Shown piece after piece: positions 1 to 8,918 of a DNA stretch of 64,000 nt. The notes under the pieces were generated by a model. The model was not told where the DNA came from and searched no databases. It saw only the letters and a list, made by a program, of their open reading frames with translations. Source of the stretch: Pseudomonas sp. R84 (GTDB taxonomy: Bacteria > Pseudomonadota > Gammaproteobacteria > Pseudomonadales > Pseudomonadaceae); NCBI RefSeq assembly GCF_009834515.1, contig NZ_CP019426.1:2035501-2099500 (forward strand), written 5' to 3'. The stretch's first letter is position 1; every line of letters begins with the position of its first letter. The position numbers and the translations under genes were made by a program.

Positions 1-338
1 AGAAACGCCCAAAGGGTTTCCCGGGCTTTTTCCACACTCATGCCATGCAAATCGAGGCTGCCCTCGAACGGAATCTGGCCGACCTTGAGTTTGCGCATCT
101 GACTTTCCTGCACCCCGTCACGAGCCCACATCAACTCGTCTTCCGGGCCGACGTCTATCACGAACTGATCGGACAGACCATCAACGGTAGCGGTGTCAGT
201 GCGCACGGTGGCCGACTGACGCAGCTTGGCAATCTGTGCGCGGTCAGCCTTGGGTTTGCCGGTGTCGGCGCGGTCGTGCTTGATCGGCTTGACGCCTTGG
301 ATCGCACTTTTGAACAGGGAAAAATCGTCGTCTTGCAT
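1..338 (-). CDS. Smr/MutS2-C domain protein, 3' end cut by window
   Basis: Reading leftward from an ATG at 338, the frame stays open to the window edge. It gives a protein starting MQDDDFSLFKSAIQGVKPIK and reaching SLDLHGMSVEKARETLWAF. The LDLHG motif followed by a helix is the opening of the Smr domain, a small nuclease-like fold found at the C-terminus of MutS2 and in free-standing proteins of about 185 residues. The charged, low-complexity N-terminal half is typical of the free-standing form. Only about 112 residues are present, so the remainder of the catalytic domain lies outside. The role in DNA or RNA processing is inferred from the family. Confidence 0.85.
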   Translation of the reverse strand, partial: MQDDDFSLFKSAIQGVKPIKHDRADTGKPKADRAQIAKLRQSATVRTDTATVDGLSDQFVIDVGPEDELMWARDGVQESQMRKLKVGQIPFEGSLDLHGMSVEKARETLWAF

Positions 339-412
339 GTCAGCCTCCGCGAAGGGCGGCCAGTTTACCCAAGTCGAAACAAAACGGCCCGGCAAAAAGC
401 CAGGCCGGTGAT

Positions 413-733
413 TCAGTCGTGTTTTTTCATCAGGTGCGGGGACATGTTCAGTTCCCGCGATTGCCGCGCGCGACGGCGGCAGCGGCGCCACAGAGCAACA
501 CCGAAATACAGAAACAGCAAACCGACCGCCAGAATGATTGCCGAGCCCATTGGCGTGGCATTCAAGTCACCGAGCGCTGGTGGGCGCCCGAGCAGGCTGG
601 CCGCCCCGGCCATCGCCAGCAGCACGCCAAACGTCGCCAGAATGGCCGCGATCGCCGCGCCGAATCGAAAACGCCAGTTGCTTTGGCCTTTGGGCCGCAA
701 GCGGCGTGCGTCAAATCCATCGGATAACTTCAT
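413..733 (-). CDS. Small two-helix membrane protein of unknown function
   Basis: A 106-residue protein. The frame could begin at a TTG five codons upstream, but the ATG at 733 has an AGGAAGG ribosome-binding sequence just before it and is preferred. Two hydrophobic stretches are visible: one rich in Ala/Ile/Leu at about residues 25-45 and one (AIILAVGLLFLYFGVALW) at about 65-82. The second is followed by a strongly basic run (RRCRRRARQ), so both ends are probably cytoplasmic. It lies between the Smr gene and the cysteine hydrolase, all on the minus strand. No family is recognised. Confidence 0.7.
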   Translation of the reverse strand: MKLSDGFDARRLRPKGQSNWRFRFGAAIAAILATFGVLLAMAGAASLLGRPPALGDLNATPMGSAIILAVGLLFLYFGVALWRRCRRRARQSRELNMSPHLMKKHD

Positions 734-863
734 TCCGACCTTCCTCAATGGGTATCGGCCCTTCGACCGGGAGTTGACCGGGTTGTTCCTGAGGCTATGG
801 CATTTGCGGCAAATGAGAGGAATTTGCGGATGAGCGGCGTGCTGAGCCGCTCATCAGAGCAGA

Positions 864-1454
864 TCAGATCAGGTCTTGAGTCAGTGCGAGGGTGGCGAAG
901 TTGTCCGCCATGATCGCCATTTCCGCTTCCTGCACCACGGCGGCGCTGAGCACGCGGCCCTTGAACGGCAAGTCGCGGGTGGCGCAGGCGTCTTCCACCA
1001 GGGTGCAACGGAAACCCAGGTTCTTCGCCGCACGCACGGTGGTGCTGACGCTGGAGTGGCTCATGAACCCGCAGACGATCAAGTCCAGCGAGCCAAGGTT
1101 TTGCAGACGATCGAGCAACTCGGTGCCATGGAAGGCGCTCGGCAGCAGTTTGCCGATAATGGTTTCATCGCCTTGTGGCTCGAGGCCCGGGATGAATTCG
1201 CCGCGTTCACCCTGTGGGTCGAACAGGCCACCGACGGTGCCGAGATGACGCACGTGCACGATCGGCCGACCGGCTGCACGGGCTGCGGCAACCACTTGTT
1301 TGATGTTCGCGACGGCCGCGTCCATGCCGCTCAGGGCCAGCGGGCCACTGAGATACTCTTTCTGGGCATCGATGATGACCACGGTGGCATGGCTCAGTGT
1401 GGCCGCTGCGTAACCGCGACCGCTGAGTTGAAACATCGTTTTTGGAACGGACAT
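864..1454 (-). CDS. Isochorismatase-like cysteine hydrolase
   Basis: A 196-residue member of the isochorismatase/nicotinamidase-like superfamily. The ATG at 1454 is chosen because AAGGAG lies just upstream; longer in-frame extensions lack homology. The catalytic Asp is in VVIIDAQKEYL near residue 30, and the VCGFMSHSSVSTTVRAAKNLG stretch near residue 140 replaces the usual catalytic Cys position: here the sequence reads CGFMSHSS, with Ser where many members have Cys. That makes the hydrolase activity uncertain, although the fold is clear. Relatives cleave amide or ester bonds in small molecules. The substrate is unknown. It is divergent from prmB. Confidence 0.85.
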   Translation of the reverse strand: MSVPKTMFQLSGRGYAAATLSHATVVIIDAQKEYLSGPLALSGMDAAVANIKQVVAAARAAGRPIVHVRHLGTVGGLFDPQGERGEFIPGLEPQGDETIIGKLLPSAFHGTELLDRLQNLGSLDLIVCGFMSHSSVSTTVRAAKNLGFRCTLVEDACATRDLPFKGRVLSAAVVQEAEMAIMADNFATLALTQDLI

Positions 1455-1692
1455 TCTGGGGCTCCTTGGGGTGGGGCTTTTGCGACATTGTCCTCTGGCT
1501 GAGCGGTTCTGTGAATCGCTACCATCGTAGGCACCGTCGTTATTGGCCTGCAGCCTTGTCAAGTTACACGTTCTGTTCAATAGCTGATGCAAAAAACAGA
1601 AAACTCCTACTGTCGCGCGATGTTTTTCCCGCGTCGTCGTCAGGCGTTTTGGCTGGTAGAATCGCCAGTCGTTTTTTCTGGAGTTCTGCGCC

Positions 1693-2601
1693 GTGATCAC
1701 TTCCCGCCTTCGTACCCTGCGTGACCATATCCGTTGGGCCGTCAGCCGCTTCCATGGGGAGGATCTGTTTTTCGGCCATGGCACCGACAATGCCTGGGAC
1801 GAAGCCCGGCAGCTTGTGCTGGGAGCTTTGCACCTGCCGTGGGAAATCGCCGACAGCTATCTCGATTGCGCGCTGGAAGACGACGAGCTGGTCAACCTGC
1901 AGCGACTGCTCAAGCGCCGCATCGAAGAACGCATTCCCACCGCTTATCTGTTGGGTGAAGCGTGGTTCTGCGGCATGTCGTTTATCGTCGATGAGCGTGT
2001 GTTGATCCCGCGTTCGCCGATTGGCGAATTGATCGAAAAACACTTCGCCCCGTGGATCGGCACCGAACCTGCGCGGATTCTCGACCTGTGCACCGGCTCC
2101 GGTTGCATCGGTATCGCCTGCGCCTACGAGTTCCAGGACGCCGAAGTGGTGCTGGCGGATCTGTCGTTCGAAGCGCTGGAAGTGGCCAATCAGAACATCG
2201 AGCGTCATGGTGTCGATGAGCGCGTGTACACCGTGCAGGGCGATGGATTTGATGGTTTGCCGGGTCAGCGTTTCGACCTGATCGTGTCGAACCCGCCTTA
2301 CGTGGATGCGGAAGATTTCGCCGACATGCCGGACGAATATCAACATGAGCCCGAGCTGGGTCTGGCGTGTGGCGATGATGGTCTGAATCTGGTTCGACGG
2401 ATGTTGGCTCAAGCGGCCGATCATCTGACCGAGAAGGGCTTGCTGATCGTTGAAGTGGGCAACAGCCAGGTACACGTTGACGCGCTGTACCCGGAAGTCG
2501 ATTTCGCCTGGCTCGAGTTCGAGCGCGGCGGGCATGGCGTGTTCATGCTGACGGCGGAGCAGTGCCGCGATCATCAGGCCTTGTTCGCTTCCCGCGTCTG
2601 A
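1693..2601 (+). CDS. prmB: Ribosomal protein L3 N5-glutamine methyltransferase
   Basis: A 302-residue SAM-dependent methyltransferase that methylates a glutamine side chain of ribosomal protein L3. The SAM-binding motif [12 protein letters not shown] is at residues 131-142 and the N5-glutamine methyltransferase signature NPPY at 200-203. The N-terminal 90 residues ([17 protein letters not shown] region) distinguish PrmB from the release-factor enzyme PrmC. The start is a GTG at 1693, which gives the usual family length. The gene stands alone, divergent from the cysteine hydrolase and followed by a REP palindrome. Confidence 0.93.
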   Translation: MITSRLRTLRDHIRWAVSRFHGEDLFFGHGTDNAWDEARQLVLGALHLPWEIADSYLDCALEDDELVNLQRLLKRRIEERIPTAYLLGEAWFCGMSFIVDERVLIPRSPIGELIEKHFAPWIGTEPARILDLCTGSGCIGIACAYEFQDAEVVLADLSFEALEVANQNIERHGVDERVYTVQGDGFDGLPGQRFDLIVSNPPYVDAEDFADMPDEYQHEPELGLACGDDGLNLVRRMLAQAADHLTEKGLLIVEVGNSQVHVDALYPEVDFAWLEFERGGHGVFMLTAEQCRDHQALFASRV

Positions 2602-2613
2602 CCCGTTAAAAGC

Positions 2614-2687
2614 AAAAGATCGCAGCCTTCGGCAGCTCCAGGGGGTACACCATCCCGTGTAGGAGCCGTCGAAGGCTGCGATCTTTT
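2614..2687. repeat. REP-like palindrome, GATC class
   Basis: Two inverted arms, beginning AAAAGATCGCAGCCTTCGGC and ending with its complement, separated by about 28 bases. The same arm sequence recurs at 10185-10261, 51285-51362 and 60175-60258. It lies between two convergent genes and could fold into a long hairpin that ends or stabilises transcripts. Confidence 0.9.
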
Positions 2688-2690
2688 GAT

Positions 2691-3482
2691 CTACCGGTGC
2701 GTGGCAATCCAGATCAACAACCCTGCCTGAAACACTGCAAACGCCACCAGACAAGTGATGGTGAAACGCAGCCCGGCGTCTTCACGCTTGAACTTGCTGA
2801 CCTTGTCTTCCTGCTTCTTCAGCTTCACTTCCTGCTCGGCCAGATTTTGCTCCGCTTGCTGAAGCATCTGCGCCGCTTCAAGAATTTCGACGATCTGCAG
2901 CTTTTCGCTGTTCCAGTCACCGAGCAGATCGCCAACCTGCACTTCCTTGACGCTACCCTTCAAATGCTGGGCATCGGCATAGACCACATCAAAACCATGC
3001 ACACGCAGGAAATGATCGCGACGCAGACGCGTGTCTTCGTTCAGCGCGTCCTTGTTGTTCAAATCCATGCCGTCGACGGTGTAGGTCGGCCAGCGCTTTT
3101 TCGCCCAATTGATGCCTTGCGCGGCCATATAGCGGCCAATGCCACGGTTCATCGGTTCGATCTGCAAGCCGCTGTCCGGGCCGAAGTGCACACGCTTGGT
3201 CGTGTGATCAACCCACACGTCCAGTTGATTCTGCTCTTTGCGCACACGCTGGCCGGGCAGTTTGATGGCCATGCGCATCAGGCTTTTTTCTTTGCTGTTG
3301 CGCTCGGCATAGCCGAATTCGACGAAGCGCAAAGGGCGACCGCCGGTGTTGCGGTCGGTCTGCAGCGGGGCCAGGCGGAGCATCTTGTGGTGCTCGACGT
3401 GGACATCCGCCCACGGCAGCTCGACCGCTGGCGGTGCGTCTTTTTCAGCGGTGGTGTCGGGTGAAGTCGGGGTATCAGTCAT
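2691..3482 (-). CDS. Coiled-coil, tail-anchored membrane protein, unknown function
   Basis: A 263-residue protein. The N-terminal 25 residues are polar and Pro/Thr-rich. Residues 30-170 look like a soluble domain with conserved-looking charged segments. Residues 185-235 form a predicted coiled coil (repeating Glu/Gln/Lys heptads, AQMLQQAEQNLAEQEVKLKK). The C-terminus is one hydrophobic segment (FTITCLVAFAVFQAGLLIWIA) with a short basic tail, so it is probably anchored in the inner membrane with the domain in the cytoplasm. No known family is recognised. Its stop codon abuts the REP element. Confidence 0.75.
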   Translation of the reverse strand: MTDTPTSPDTTAEKDAPPAVELPWADVHVEHHKMLRLAPLQTDRNTGGRPLRFVEFGYAERNSKEKSLMRMAIKLPGQRVRKEQNQLDVWVDHTTKRVHFGPDSGLQIEPMNRGIGRYMAAQGINWAKKRWPTYTVDGMDLNNKDALNEDTRLRRDHFLRVHGFDVVYADAQHLKGSVKEVQVGDLLGDWNSEKLQIVEILEAAQMLQQAEQNLAEQEVKLKKQEDKVSKFKREDAGLRFTITCLVAFAVFQAGLLIWIATHR

Positions 3483-3581
3483 AACGGCGAGATCCTGTCC
3501 AAGCCCTGCTTGTCGCCAGCCATTGCGCTGGCGACAAAGGCTTATCGGCCGTTTTTTGCAGGACTAGAGGGTAAACCGCGC

Positions 3582-4532
3582 TTAACGGGTGCGAAGTCCG
3601 TCAATAAACTCGATGATCTTCGCGCCGAGTTCCGCCGCCAGCGGCAAATTTGGATCCTTGTACGAAGCCAATTGCCGCTTCATATCGTTGTGCACGATGC
3701 GCATGACGTGGTTCATGCCTTCGATCACCACCAGATCGGCGTCCGGTTTGACGGCTTTGAGGCGTTTCGCGTCCTCGGTGCCAACCTGGATATCGTTGCT
3801 GCCCTGAACAATCAGCGCCGGCATCTTCAATTGCGCGAACGCTTTTGCCGGGTCCTGGCGGAACAGTGAAATCAGATACGGCTGCACGCTCGGGCGGAAA
3901 ATCACCTGCAACGGCTGCGGAACATTGTCGTCGGTGTGGCCAGCCTTGAGGCTGTCGAGCAGTTCGTTACTGCGCAGCATCAGCGGTGGCGGCAGGCTGC
4001 GGGCCAGTTGCTCGCGGATCACCTGATCGACCGGACGGGCGCTGCCGGACAGAGAAATCACCGCCGCTGCATCGACTTTCGGCGCAGCGAGGCTGGCAAT
4101 CAGCGCGCCTTCGCTGTGCCCGAGCAGAATCAATTTGCCGAAACGCGGATCGGCCTTGAGCTTCTGCCCCCATGCCACCGCGTCCGCCGCGTAGGCTTCT
4201 ATCGACAAATTGCGCTCATCCGGCGTCGCAGCGAGACTCGCGGCAACACCGCGTTTGTCGTAACGCACGCTGGCAATGTTGTGTTTGGCCAACACCCAGG
4301 CCAGGCGCTTGAGGCTGTCATTGCGCCCACCGTCGGGGTTGTTTCCGTCACGGTCCGTAGGACCCGAGCCAGAAATAATCAGGACAACCGGCACCGGGTT
4401 GTCAGATTTTGGCAGCAGCAGCGAACCGAAAAGTTCGCCGGTGCCGGTATCCAAAGTGACCGGGCGTTGTAGGACCGTCGCTTGGGCAAAGCCCGTAAAC
4501 AGGGTAAGACTCAAGATCAAAACTCGCAGCAT
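3582..4532 (-). CDS. Secreted alpha/beta hydrolase
   Basis: About 316 residues with a cleavable signal peptide (MLRVLILSLTLFTGFAQA). The alpha/beta hydrolase nucleophile elbow GHSEG is at residues 138-142, with a late SNDIQV segment (acid) and GMNHV (histidine) completing a plausible catalytic triad. The oxyanion region SGSGPTDRDGN at about 54-64 is typical of dienelactone-hydrolase-like or lipase-like members. Several starts are possible (ATG at 4535 or 4532, GTG or ATG further upstream); the chosen one puts the signal peptide at the N-terminus. The substrate is unknown; it probably acts in the periplasm. Confidence 0.82.
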   Translation of the reverse strand: MLRVLILSLTLFTGFAQATVLQRPVTLDTGTGELFGSLLLPKSDNPVPVVLIISGSGPTDRDGNNPDGGRNDSLKRLAWVLAKHNIASVRYDKRGVAASLAATPDERNLSIEAYAADAVAWGQKLKADPRFGKLILLGHSEGALIASLAAPKVDAAAVISLSGSARPVDQVIREQLARSLPPPLMLRSNELLDSLKAGHTDDNVPQPLQVIFRPSVQPYLISLFRQDPAKAFAQLKMPALIVQGSNDIQVGTEDAKRLKAVKPDADLVVIEGMNHVMRIVHNDMKRQLASYKDPNLPLAAELGAKIIEFIDGLRTR

Positions 4533-4665
4533 CATCACGCCATCATTCGCCAAGGTGCCGGTTGGACTCGCCAGCACCACTAAGGTTCGAGGATGAACTA
4601 CTCGGTTAGCCTGCGTATACTGGCGCGCATCACGAATTTGGGTTTGATTTCACGGAGCGTCCTGC

Positions 4666-5757
4666 ATGTCCGGCAATACCTACGGCAAGTTGTTCACTGT
4701 CACCACCGCTGGCGAAAGCCATGGTCCGGCGTTGGTCGCCATTGTCGACGGCTGCCCGCCGGGCCTGGAGATCTCCCTCGAAGACCTGCAGCGCGACCTT
4801 GATCGCCGCAAGCCAGGCACCAGCCGCCACACCACCCAGCGTCAGGAAGCCGACGAAGTCGAAATCCTTTCCGGCGTGTTCGAAGGGCGCACCACCGGTT
4901 GCTCGATCGGCTTGCTGATCCGCAACACCGACCAGAAGTCCAAGGACTACTCGGCGATCAAGGACCTGTTCCGTCCGGCCCACGCCGACTACACCTACCA
5001 CCATAAATACGGTGAGCGCGACTACCGTGGCGGTGGCCGCAGTTCGGCCCGCGAAACCGCGATGCGCGTAGCGGCCGGTGCGATTGCCAAGAAATATCTG
5101 GCAACCCAAGGCATCGTCATTCGTGGCTACATGAGCCAGCTCGGTCCGATCGAAATCCCGTTCAAGACTTGGGATTCGGTGGAAGAGAACGCCTTCTTCA
5201 GCCCGGATCCGGACAAGGTTCCTGAGCTTGAGGCCTACATGGATCAATTGCGTCGCGACCAGGACTCGGTCGGCGCAAAAATCACCGTGGTCGCCGAAGG
5301 CGTCATGCCAGGTCTGGGCGAGCCGATTTTCGACCGCCTCGACGCTGAACTGGCCCACGCACTGATGAGCATCAACGCAGTGAAAGGCGTGGAAATCGGC
5401 GCTGGGTTTGCCTCGGTCGCGCAGCGCGGCACCGAACACCGCGATGAAATGACTCCGGAAGGTTTCCTCAGCAACAACGCCGGCGGCATTCTCGGCGGTA
5501 TTTCCTCCGGTCAGCCGATCGTTGCGCATCTGGCGTTGAAGCCGACTTCCAGCATCACCACCCCGGGTCGATCGATCGACATCCACGGCAATCCGGTGGA
5601 CGTGATCACCAAGGGGCGTCACGACCCTTGCGTCGGCATTCGTGCCACGCCGATCGCCGAAGCGATGATGGCCATTGTGCTGATGGATCACCTGCTGCGT
5701 CACCGTGGCCAGAACGCCGATGTGCGCGTGAGCACGCCGGTGCTGGGTCAGCTTTGA
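4666..5757 (+). CDS. aroC: Chorismate synthase
   Basis: A 363-residue enzyme that converts 5-enolpyruvylshikimate-3-phosphate to chorismate, the last step of the shikimate pathway, using reduced FMN. All three family signatures are visible: [18 protein letters not shown] near the N-terminus, the block [18 protein letters not shown] at about residues 115-132, and the C-terminal [19 protein letters not shown]. The length matches the family. It is followed after 31 bases by an MFS transporter gene on the same strand. Confidence 0.97.
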   Translation: MSGNTYGKLFTVTTAGESHGPALVAIVDGCPPGLEISLEDLQRDLDRRKPGTSRHTTQRQEADEVEILSGVFEGRTTGCSIGLLIRNTDQKSKDYSAIKDLFRPAHADYTYHHKYGERDYRGGGRSSARETAMRVAAGAIAKKYLATQGIVIRGYMSQLGPIEIPFKTWDSVEENAFFSPDPDKVPELEAYMDQLRRDQDSVGAKITVVAEGVMPGLGEPIFDRLDAELAHALMSINAVKGVEIGAGFASVAQRGTEHRDEMTPEGFLSNNAGGILGGISSGQPIVAHLALKPTSSITTPGRSIDIHGNPVDVITKGRHDPCVGIRATPIAEAMMAIVLMDHLLRHRGQNADVRVSTPVLGQL

Positions 5758-5788
5758 TGGCAGGTTCTAAAGCTGTCGCGGCATAACC

Positions 5789-6934
5789 GTGACGGCGCTC
5801 CCTTACTGGCGGCTGTCCAGTTTCTATCTGTTCTATTTCGCCTTGCTCGGTTCGACAGCGCCGTTTCTGGCGCTGTACTTCGACCATCTCGGCTTCAGTC
5901 CGGCGCGCATCGGTGAGCTGGTCGCCATTCCGATGCTGATGCGCTGCGTGGCGCCGAACATCTGGGGCTGGCTCGGCGATTACACCGGCAGACGCCTGGC
6001 CATCGTGCGCTTTGGCGCGGTGTGCACACTACTGACCTTCTCGTTGATTTTCGTCAGCAAGACCTACGCCTGGCTGGCGATGGTCATGGCGCTGCACGCA
6101 TTCTTCTGGCACGCGGTGCTGCCGCAGTTTGAAGTCATCACCCTGGCGCATTTGCAAGGGCAGACCTCGCGTTACAGCCAGATTCGTTTGTGGGGTTCGA
6201 TCGGTTTCATTATCACCGTGGTTGTGTTGGGGCGGCTGTTCGAATGGCTGAGCCTCGACATTTATCCGGCGGCGTTGGTGTTGATCATGGCCGGCATCGT
6301 CCTCAGCAGCCTGTGGGTGCCGAATGCGCAACCGCCGCAAGGCAATCGGCCGAGCAGTGAGGGCTTCCTCAAGCAACTGCGCAATCCCGGCGTGCTGGCG
6401 TTCTATGGCTGTGTGGCGCTGATGCAAATGAGCCACGGCCCGTATTACACCTTTCTGACCTTGCACCTCGAACGACTCGGCTACACACGCGGCACCATCG
6501 GTATGCTCTGGGCCGTGGGCGTGGTCGCCGAAGTGCTGATGTTCATGGCCATGAGCCGGATTCTTGCGCGGTTTTCCCTGCGCCGCGTGCTGATGGCGAG
6601 TTTTCTGCTGGCGGCGCTGCGCTGGTTGCTGCTAGGTTCGTTCGCCGAGTTTCTGTGGGTGCTGTTGCTCGCGCAGATTCTGCACGCGGCGACCTTCGGC
6701 AGTTTTCACGCCGCTGCCATCGCGTTCGTGCAACGTAGCTTCGGCGCCCGCCAGCAAGGGCAGGGCCAGGCGTTGTACGCAGCACTGGCCGGCACCGGTG
6801 GTGCGCTCGGCGCGTTGTATTCCGGTTACAGCTGGAATGCCCTCGGCGCGACATTGACCTTTAGTATTGCCAGTCTCGCGGCGCTCGCTGCTGCCGTTAT
6901 CATTGCCACACGTATGCAAGAGGACAGGCCATGA
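5789..6934 (+). CDS. MFS transporter upstream of methionine salvage genes
   Basis: A 381-residue transporter with about 12 hydrophobic segments and the MFS loop motif GDYTGRR near residue 65. It resembles the PPP-type (3-phenylpropionate permease-like) MFS branch. The start is a GTG at 5789, immediately downstream of aroC. Its TGA stop overlaps the mtnB start in an ATGA junction, so the two are translationally coupled. That coupling suggests a substrate related to methionine salvage (for example a methylthio compound), but this is inference from position only. Confidence 0.82.
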   Translation: MTALPYWRLSSFYLFYFALLGSTAPFLALYFDHLGFSPARIGELVAIPMLMRCVAPNIWGWLGDYTGRRLAIVRFGAVCTLLTFSLIFVSKTYAWLAMVMALHAFFWHAVLPQFEVITLAHLQGQTSRYSQIRLWGSIGFIITVVVLGRLFEWLSLDIYPAALVLIMAGIVLSSLWVPNAQPPQGNRPSSEGFLKQLRNPGVLAFYGCVALMQMSHGPYYTFLTLHLERLGYTRGTIGMLWAVGVVAEVLMFMAMSRILARFSLRRVLMASFLLAALRWLLLGSFAEFLWVLLLAQILHAATFGSFHAAAIAFVQRSFGARQQGQGQALYAALAGTGGALGALYSGYSWNALGATLTFSIASLAALAAAVIIATRMQEDRP

Positions 6935-7557
6935 GCCTTACGCGTGAACAACTCGCCCAGCAAATCGTCGACGCCGGGCGCTTTCTTTATGGTCGCGGCT
7001 GGTCGCCGGCCACCAGCAGTAATTACTCGACGCGCCTGTCGCCGAGCGAAGCGCTGCTGACCGTATCCGGCAAGCACAAGGGCCAGTTGGGCCTGGACGA
7101 TGTGCTCGCCACGGACCTTTCCGGCAACAGTCTGGAGCCGGGTAAAAAACCGTCCGCCGAAACCCTGCTGCACACCCAGCTCTACAGCTGGCGGGCGGAG
7201 ATCGGCGCAGTGCTGCACACTCATTCGGTGAACGCCACGGTGTTGTCGCGCCTGACCCCGGAAGACTTTATCGAGTTCGAAGACTACGAACTGCAAAAAG
7301 CCTTCAGCGGCATCTCGACCCACGAATCGCGGGTGCGCGTGCCGATTTTCGACAACGATCAGGACATTGCGCGCCTCGCCGCCAAGGTGCAGCCTTGGCT
7401 CGACGCCCATCCCGATTGCGTCGGTTATCTGATTCGCGGCCACGGCCTCTACACCTGGGGTGCGCAGATGAACGACGCGCTGCGACAGATCGAGGCTTTT
7501 GAATTTTTGTTTGAATGCGAGTTGAAAACCCGCAGCGTCATGAACCGCCAAGGCTGA
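6931..7557 (+). CDS. mtnB: Methylthioribulose-1-phosphate dehydratase
   Basis: A 208-residue class II aldolase-fold enzyme of the methionine salvage pathway. It dehydrates 5-methylthioribulose-1-phosphate to 2,3-diketo-5-methylthiopentyl-1-phosphate. Visible features are the substrate-binding SGKHKG segment, the zinc-binding HTHS motif at about residues 95-98, and a later RGHGLYTWG segment supplying another histidine ligand. Its ATG overlaps the stop of the MFS gene by four bases. The next gene, mtnD, begins about 95 bases downstream. An mtnA gene is not in this window. Confidence 0.94.
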   Translation: MSLTREQLAQQIVDAGRFLYGRGWSPATSSNYSTRLSPSEALLTVSGKHKGQLGLDDVLATDLSGNSLEPGKKPSAETLLHTQLYSWRAEIGAVLHTHSVNATVLSRLTPEDFIEFEDYELQKAFSGISTHESRVRVPIFDNDQDIARLAAKVQPWLDAHPDCVGYLIRGHGLYTWGAQMNDALRQIEAFEFLFECELKTRSVMNRQG

Positions 7558-7651
7558 CTTCACCAGAAGCAGCCCATTTGCCTGATGAAATGCTGTGCCC
7601 GACCGGTCTGCAAGAACCGGACGGCAAGGCTGATACCGAGGAATTGCCCCA

Positions 7652-8197
7652 ATGAGCAGCCTGTCCGTCTATCACGTCTCCAGCCCCGAGATTCCCAACA
7701 AAGTGCTGACCCACTTTGAAGACATCGCCTCGACCCTGGCCGAACAGGGCGTGCGCTTCGACCGCTGGCAAGCCGCCGCAAAGATCCAGCCCGGCGCCAC
7801 CCAGGAAGAAGTGATCAGCGCTTATAAAGAGCAGATCGACAAGCTGATGACCGAGCGCGGTTACATTACTGTCGACGTGATCAGCCTGAACAGTGATCAC
7901 CCGCAAAAAGCCGAACTGCGCGCCAAGTTCCTTGAAGAACACCGCCATGGCGAAGACGAAGTACGCTTTTTCGTTGCTGGCCGTGGGCTGTTTACCTTGC
8001 ACATCGACGATTACGTTTACGCCGTGCTCTGTGAGAAGAACGACCTGATTTCAGTGCCGGCCGGCACCAAGCATTGGTTCGACATGGGCGAGCATCCGCA
8101 CTTTGTCGCGATCCGTCTGTTCAACAACCCTGAAGGCTGGGTTGCCAATTTCACCGGCGAAGACATCGCCGGTCGTTTCCCGCGACTGGAGGACTGA
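7652..8197 (+). CDS. mtnD: Acireductone dioxygenase
   Basis: A 181-residue cupin. It oxidises acireductone (1,2-dihydroxy-3-keto-5-methylthiopentene): with iron it gives the methionine precursor keto acid and formate, and with nickel an off-pathway product. The metal-binding cupin motif [18 protein letters not shown] near residues 95-112 provides two His and one Glu. A second motif, GTKHWFDMG, gives the remaining His. The length is normal. It is separated from mtnC by only four bases, so both are probably in one transcript. Confidence 0.95.
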   Translation: MSSLSVYHVSSPEIPNKVLTHFEDIASTLAEQGVRFDRWQAAAKIQPGATQEEVISAYKEQIDKLMTERGYITVDVISLNSDHPQKAELRAKFLEEHRHGEDEVRFFVAGRGLFTLHIDDYVYAVLCEKNDLISVPAGTKHWFDMGEHPHFVAIRLFNNPEGWVANFTGEDIAGRFPRLED

Positions 8198-8201
8198 TTC
8201 G

Positions 8202-8885
8202 ATGTCGATCAAAGCCATTGTCACTGACATCGAAGGCACCACCAGCGCGGTGAGTTTCGTCTTCGACGTGCTGTTTCCGTATGCCGCTAAACACCTGCCG
8301 GACTTTGTCCGTCAGAACGCCGAGCGTGCCGATGTCGCCGAGCAACTTGATGCCGTGCGCCGTGACAGCAATGCACCGCAGGCGGATGTTGAACGGGTTG
8401 TTGAAATCCTCTTGAGCTGGATCGAGGAAGATCGCAAAGCCACTCCGCTCAAGGCCTTGCAAGGCATGGTCTGGGCCCAGGGTTATCACGCCGGGCAGTT
8501 GAAAGGGCATGTTTATCCGGATGCCGTTGAAGCGCTCAAGCAATGGCATCAGGCGGGTTATCAACTGTTTGTGTACTCGTCGGGCTCGATTCAGGCGCAG
8601 AAGCTGATTTTCGGCTGCTCGGAGGCGGGGGATCTGACACCGCTGTTCAGCGGCTATTTCGACACGACGTCGGGGCCCAAGCGCGATTCGCAGTCGTACA
8701 CCAATATCCAGAAAGCCATTGGCGTCGAACCCGAAGAAATCCTGTTCCTCTCGGATATCGTCGAAGAACTCGACGCCGCGCAGTCTGCCGGCCTGCAAAC
8801 CTGCGGTTTGGCTCGCGAAGGCGGCGAGCTGGGCAGCCACATCACCGTCGACACCTTCACCGGCATCGAACCCGAAGCCTTCTAA
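8202..8885 (+). CDS. mtnC: Enolase-phosphatase E1
   Basis: A 227-residue HAD-superfamily enzyme that enolises and dephosphorylates the diketo intermediate of methionine salvage to give acireductone, the substrate of MtnD. The HAD nucleophile motif [13 protein letters not shown] is at residues 7-19. The [11 protein letters not shown] segment provides motif II, and [13 protein letters not shown] provides the acidic motif III. The ATG at 8202 follows GGAGGACTGATTCG, which holds a good ribosome-binding site. It closes the mtnB-mtnD-mtnC series; the IS110 element begins 18 bases after the stop codon. Confidence 0.95.
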   Translation: MSIKAIVTDIEGTTSAVSFVFDVLFPYAAKHLPDFVRQNAERADVAEQLDAVRRDSNAPQADVERVVEILLSWIEEDRKATPLKALQGMVWAQGYHAGQLKGHVYPDAVEALKQWHQAGYQLFVYSSGSIQAQKLIFGCSEAGDLTPLFSGYFDTTSGPKRDSQSYTNIQKAIGVEPEEILFLSDIVEELDAAQSAGLQTCGLAREGGELGSHITVDTFTGIEPEAF

Positions 8886-8918
8886 CCCACACAATCCCTG
8901 TAGATACTCTGTTCACGG

